Positions 59,784-64,000 of a DNA stretch of 64,000 nt are shown here, in pieces; position 1 is the first letter of the stretch; each line of letters begins with the position of its first letter. The stretch lies in NCBI RefSeq assembly GCF_029227915.1, contig NC_079878.1, forward strand, positions 17,114,001-17,178,000, in the 5' to 3' direction. The translations under genes and the position numbers were made by a program. The stretch comes from Hydractinia symbiolongicarpus (lineage: Eukaryota > Cnidaria > Hydrozoa > Anthoathecata > Hydractiniidae). The notes beneath the pieces are model-generated. The model worked only from the letters and a program-made list of their open reading frames with translations. It had not been told where the DNA came from and ran no database searches.

Positions 59784-59905
59784 AGGTCAACCGTATTTTA
59801 AAATTCCCTTTTTTCGAAATATTTTATAGTGATTGTTTCCTCTTGATCGACCTATGCTGCAAAAATGTGATCGACCTAAGGGGCTAAAATCTCCAGTCGA
59901 CCTAT
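59784..59905. repeat. TCGACCTA motif cluster, left
   Basis: Copies at about 59849 (gatcgacctatg), 59870 (gatcgacctaag) and 59893 (gtcgacctatg), with an inverted relative cttaggtcaacc at 59784. A matching cluster lies at 63583-63660. See the separate entry for the right side. Confidence 0.6.
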
Positions 59906-62900
59906 GTGCTTAAAATTGACATGATCAGTAGACATGGTTATACAAGTTACCATTGCCAGAAGCTTACAGCAACCAATCAATATCATTGCGTCTGTTGAAA
60001 TTCGTGGGTATTATTTATATGTCCATGTGCGTTTCATGTGTTTTTAACATACAGCGTTGTCAGATAATAGTCGCTGGTAAAGTAATCTTCCCCTTAAACT
60101 ATTGCATCTTCACTATTAAATGAAACTGCCTTAAGCGGATAAAAATTACGTTGTCTATTTGCACTAAGGTTGCTCGGTGTATCTTCCATTTACCGCATTT
60201 ACAGCTAGTTTTTCGCAACAAGTGGTATCGTCCATCCTTAAACGCAATATCGCCCTGATTGCAACTGGCGAAAGGGCATTTTAAACCGAAGTTGCAATAA
60301 AGTCACGATTAATTTTTGATCTTTCACGGGAACTTAAAATGATGCAGGATTCTTTTTGTTTTAAGAGGGTAAAAACAGGTTATAAACTGTGTTTTTATTT
60401 TTATATTTTATGTTTAAATGTTACAAAAACCTTTCCACAATGTAAAATTGCTAAGTGATTGTTTCAGTTGCGTAGGATAACAACAGGTTGTTTACTGTCT
60501 GTTTATTTGAACCGAAGTTAGGATAGTTTTTTGGAAATAGGTAGTATGCCGAAACGTATGTGCGACACAGTATACCTGTACTAATCACTCAGCCCACTGT
60601 TAACGACAAGCTGTTACCTGTGTTTCTATTTAACAGAAGTTGCGCTAATTTTTTTTTGGAATGGTATTAAACCTATATGGATGTGCGACAATTGATTTTT
60701 GGGCGATTTTTAGCATATTATCATTCGAAATATGCAAAAACCCGAATGTTAAGTTATTTTTATTTGGCTGCCAGAAACTTCAAACAGAATATTAAAATTC
60801 GTTCTAGAAAGTAATAGAATTTTAAGCAGTTAGTGGTATTTTGGAGACATTTAAAGCCTTTGATGACGCCATAGTGAAAGTGCTATCGTAAGCGCAAAAA
60901 ATTATTGCTTCCATTTTGTTTCTTTAATGTCATACTATAACTGTGCCAAATAAAACCTAGTACGAACAGGGTTAAAGTGGCTTATCTTAATGCTCTACTA
61001 CTTCTGCACTATTTGACTGTATTGTCGTCATTTCATCTAAGTTTTTAACAACAAAATCCATAAAGGTTTTATAAATTTTTTTAAAAGAATGTAATGTAAT
61101 GTGTCAAAATTTGTTGTTAATTTCATATTTTCTTTTTTTTTTTTATTTCGCGCCGTTTACATTTACATTTGAACCAGATCGATTAAATATATAGACTTAA
61201 ATCCGAATCTGCCTGAAAATCATAACCACCATGGACAACGGGCTGTGCCGCTTGAAAGCCGTCTCAGATAGAGGAAGACGGCGCAGGTCAATTTCTCGTA
61301 TTGACTTGTCATTCGTGTCATAAAGGGTTAAACAGAATACGACACAGTATATATAACTAACAACTAAATATTAAAACGGCAGAACAGAGAAACATGTTAA
61401 GAACTGAAGTTTTAAAAGGAGAAAAGAAAGGTCTGAAAGGGGTAAAAAAGTAGATTGACAGAAGTAAAAGATAATGCTAAGGCTGTGAAACTACGTGAAA
61501 AAATGATAACGGAGAAAGTTCTGTGTAAAAGCATGTCTTTAGATTAAAAATGTTACAACCGTTAGAAATTTTAGCAAGATAAAGTTCCTCTGTGGAAAAT
61601 ATTAGAGATAAGAGAATGACAGAATAAAATTTCTCTGCATTTATGTTTGTCAATCAAACCATTTTAAAACCGTTTTTCTATTGTTATATCAAAACCGTAG
61701 ACTCTTTAAATCAACGTTTATGGGGAACATGGTCCAGAATGATATTACACATTATCTGGATGATGAAGCAGAAAAAAGACTATTTTATTGATGAGTGCGA
61801 GTGGCATGGTTTAAAGACCTTAAAACGACACTTTGGAGACTCTGCCACTGTTCAATATCTTAAATTAAAAAACGTGCTTTAAATTTCGCAAATAATCGTA
61901 CAATCACATTGCTTCACAGCGATGCTCTGAACTGTAACTGAACTCCAATAATACTTTACCTTTACCGATGCGTAACAAGTCTGCTATTAATTCGACAAAA
62001 AATCTTGCACACCCTTAAGCTAGGTTACCTACGTATTATTTTTAGAATTTTTTTCCTCACCAAAACAAACTTTTGATTTTACTGGTATGTATATATTTGG
62101 CAGAAGCTTAAGGTAAAAACTAAAAGAAAATTAAATTTGTCACACAAAATCTATCAGTTTGCGTACATGTAAAGTGTGTATAATTTCCTGTACCCTGGCC
62201 ATTGAGGTGGTCTGTTTCTTACACACTATTATCCAGCATGTACACTTTTATAACATTTCTTGATAGTAAAACCTGTCTAAATGGCACACTTTCGGGACAA
62301 TTTTTTTTGTCCGCCTTGGAGAGTCGTTTTCTTTGCAGGAGATATTTGGTACAGATATTTTCCCGAAGTAAAGAGTGTAAGACATGTACTCGGTATAATT
62401 AGGCAATTGAGAGAGTCACCAGCCACAAGTTGATACATGCCGATTTATTATATTTCATGCTTGTTCCATGCTAAATAAAAACAAAAATAAGTAAGTAAAC
62501 TGAGTTATAAATATACAAAAGAGTTTTAGAAAGAAAATTATTGGTGTCATAAAATTTATTTTTTGATTATAAATGAAGTTGGCCGATTGACGACAATTTA
62601 CGTATCGTAGCATCGGATTCTATAGGGCTATATACTTTATGCGGGAAAAAATAGAAGCACTTTTGCGCTTTTTGCTTCTTTAACAATAAATAAAGCCGTG
62701 TAAGCGTAGACTTACATTGTGCCATATTATATGCATTTCGAGTAATACTTAACTTCTTGTACATGAAGTAAGTTGGAACAAGTAATTGTTTTAAAGAAGA
62801 TAATTATGTTTCAAACCAAAAATAATTTTAACGACGTCATCGGGATTAAAAAATGTCATCAAATTGAGTACATATTTACAATACAGCATTTGAAGCTGAT

Positions 62901-63580
62901 CCAGGTAAAAAAACAATATAGTGACGTTTGCTTTTCACTCCAAATCTAGTCTGTATTTTTTTGTAGCACCTTAGAATTTCCTTAGCAACACCTTAATTCC
63001 ACCGGTGAAAATAGAATTAAGAGATGTCTTCTGTTTCTAATGTCCACTATTTAAAAGTTAAACTATATGATAAAATTGTATCCAAAATATACCAAAGAAT
63101 GGAATAAACAGTCTACTTGCAGCATAGAAGTCACTTAATAAATGAAACAACCTTATATTTTTACCACCAAACGACATGTAGAATATAGCATATAGCCACT
63201 TAAGTCGCAACTAAATTTGAAATGCATGTAAAAATAAAATATTCAAATTAAAAATGTTAGTACTGCCATTTAGATACAGAGTGAATTATGGAACAGTGTA
63301 TCTAAATGTGTGCTTTCCTGCCGTAAAGAGATCTACATGATATATATATGGTTCCGCTGAGATATTCCACATTTCCCAAAAATCGACTTATGTGGCTTTA
63401 TTTGACTTTGGGAAAAATTGATAGATATACATACTAAAAACTTTAGGGCTGTGTATTTCTGAAACTACTGGCCCAGAGGAAAAGAATGCAATATCAAAAG
63501 AAAAAGGATGACTGAGACTCAAATCTGAGTTCTTTGGGAGGTACAGTGTAGAGAACAAATACCGCTACTGACAAGTCAAA
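59906..63580. other. AT-rich interior between the two motif clusters
   Basis: No supported gene in about 3.7 kb. Short frames (for instance 61643-61882) show no motif. A slightly GC-rich patch at 61240-61310 folds into two adjacent hairpins: gccgtct/agacggc (61258-61282) and gtcaat/attgac (61287-61305). This could be a small RNA or SINE remnant but is unassigned. Confidence 0.35.
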
Positions 63581-63582
63581 AC

Positions 63583-63661
63583 TTAGGTCGATCAAAAAAA
63601 ATCGACCTAAGTGTTTGATCGACCTAAGTAGCTATATTTGTCACAAAAAATCGACCTAAGT
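63583..63661. repeat. TCGACCTA motif cluster, right
   Basis: cttaggtcgatc (63583) pairs with atcgacctaag (63600) to form a 10-bp-stem hairpin around an A run, followed by gatcgacctaag (63618) and atcgacctaag (63650). Together with the left cluster this looks like repeated subterminal sites of one element of about 3.9 kb, of the kind transposases bind, but no terminal repeats or target duplication were found. Confidence 0.55.
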
Positions 63662-64000
63662 GTAAAATAGGTAAAAAAAAACCGTTTTTTTTTTGTTTTG
63701 GTTTCACAGGGCGTGAAAGCAATTTTTTGAGTGCACAATCTAAAGATAAAAAAAATATCAATTTTTAACATAATACTCAAATTTGTTTTAGAATTTGTGT
63801 TCCTTTTATACCTTGCATAGGGAACAAACTAGTCTTCAGGGATCATTATTGTTCCAAGAAAAATTTGGGCAGGTTTTGTTCAAGCAGCTCTTATTAATAA
63901 TGAGAAAATATATACAGTATAATATAATGTTATTTTGTTTAGGGTAAAATATCTTACCAATATCACTCATACCATAAGCAACTCATACATTATACTGTGA

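Noticed and set aside
61643-62402. Short frames of 66-79 codons
   Set aside because: No recognisable features and the frequency is what AT-rich random sequence gives.

Overview
The window looks like animal nuclear DNA, most likely from a cnidarian. The evidence is AT-rich non-coding DNA full of short inverted-repeat elements, a long satellite array, and an endogenous Polinton/adintovirus-like DNA element whose gene families I associate from memory with cnidarian genomes. The species call is inference; the layout below is read from the sequence.

1-37,857: one uninterrupted satellite array, open at the left edge. The monomer is about 182 bp, head to tail, roughly 208 copies, about half G+C. 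Monomers fall into subfamilies arranged in several higher-order repeats (3,409 bp, 1,998 bp, about 3.05-3.1 kb, and overlapping 4.5/5.3 kb duplications). It has shortened monomers, fusion junctions and a subfamily with a perfect 20-bp palindrome. I see no gene in it.

37,858-48,290: a gene-dense virus-like block of fourteen genes packed on both strands. They include a small coiled-coil/membrane protein, a BRO-type protein, a retroviral-type (rve) integrase, a double jelly-roll major capsid protein, a minor capsid (penton-like) protein, several membrane or structural proteins, two zinc-knuckle HNH endonucleases, a SAP-like protein and a repeat protein with MCxRAV/VPD motifs. Nearly every long gene is broken by stops and/or frameshifts; three or four short ones are open. 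Perfect or near-perfect hairpins sit at gene ends, exactly between convergent stop codons at three junctions, two of which share the same hairpin sequence. Many start codons have AATAAA 0-3 bases upstream. Polymerase B, packaging ATPase and protease genes are not visible; the block ends at a (TA)91 tract, so the element is partial.

48,291-64,000: AT-rich DNA with few genes. It holds the TA tract, a 448-bp inverted-repeat element with a 6-bp target duplication, a second terminal-inverted-repeat element, a plausible intronless unknown gene (52,638-53,156, minus), a composite of direct and inverted repeats (54.2-56.5 kb), a non-LTR reverse-transcriptase relic, a second more decayed relic of the virus-like element (integrase plus BRO gene, 57.96-59.70 kb) in the opposite orientation, and two clusters of a TCGACCTA motif 3.7 kb apart.

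How the parts relate: the integrase, capsid proteins and BRO gene would make a self-integrating virus-like element; the second relic keeps the same convergent BRO/integrase pair, so that pair is probably a conserved end module. The satellite stops abruptly where the element begins.
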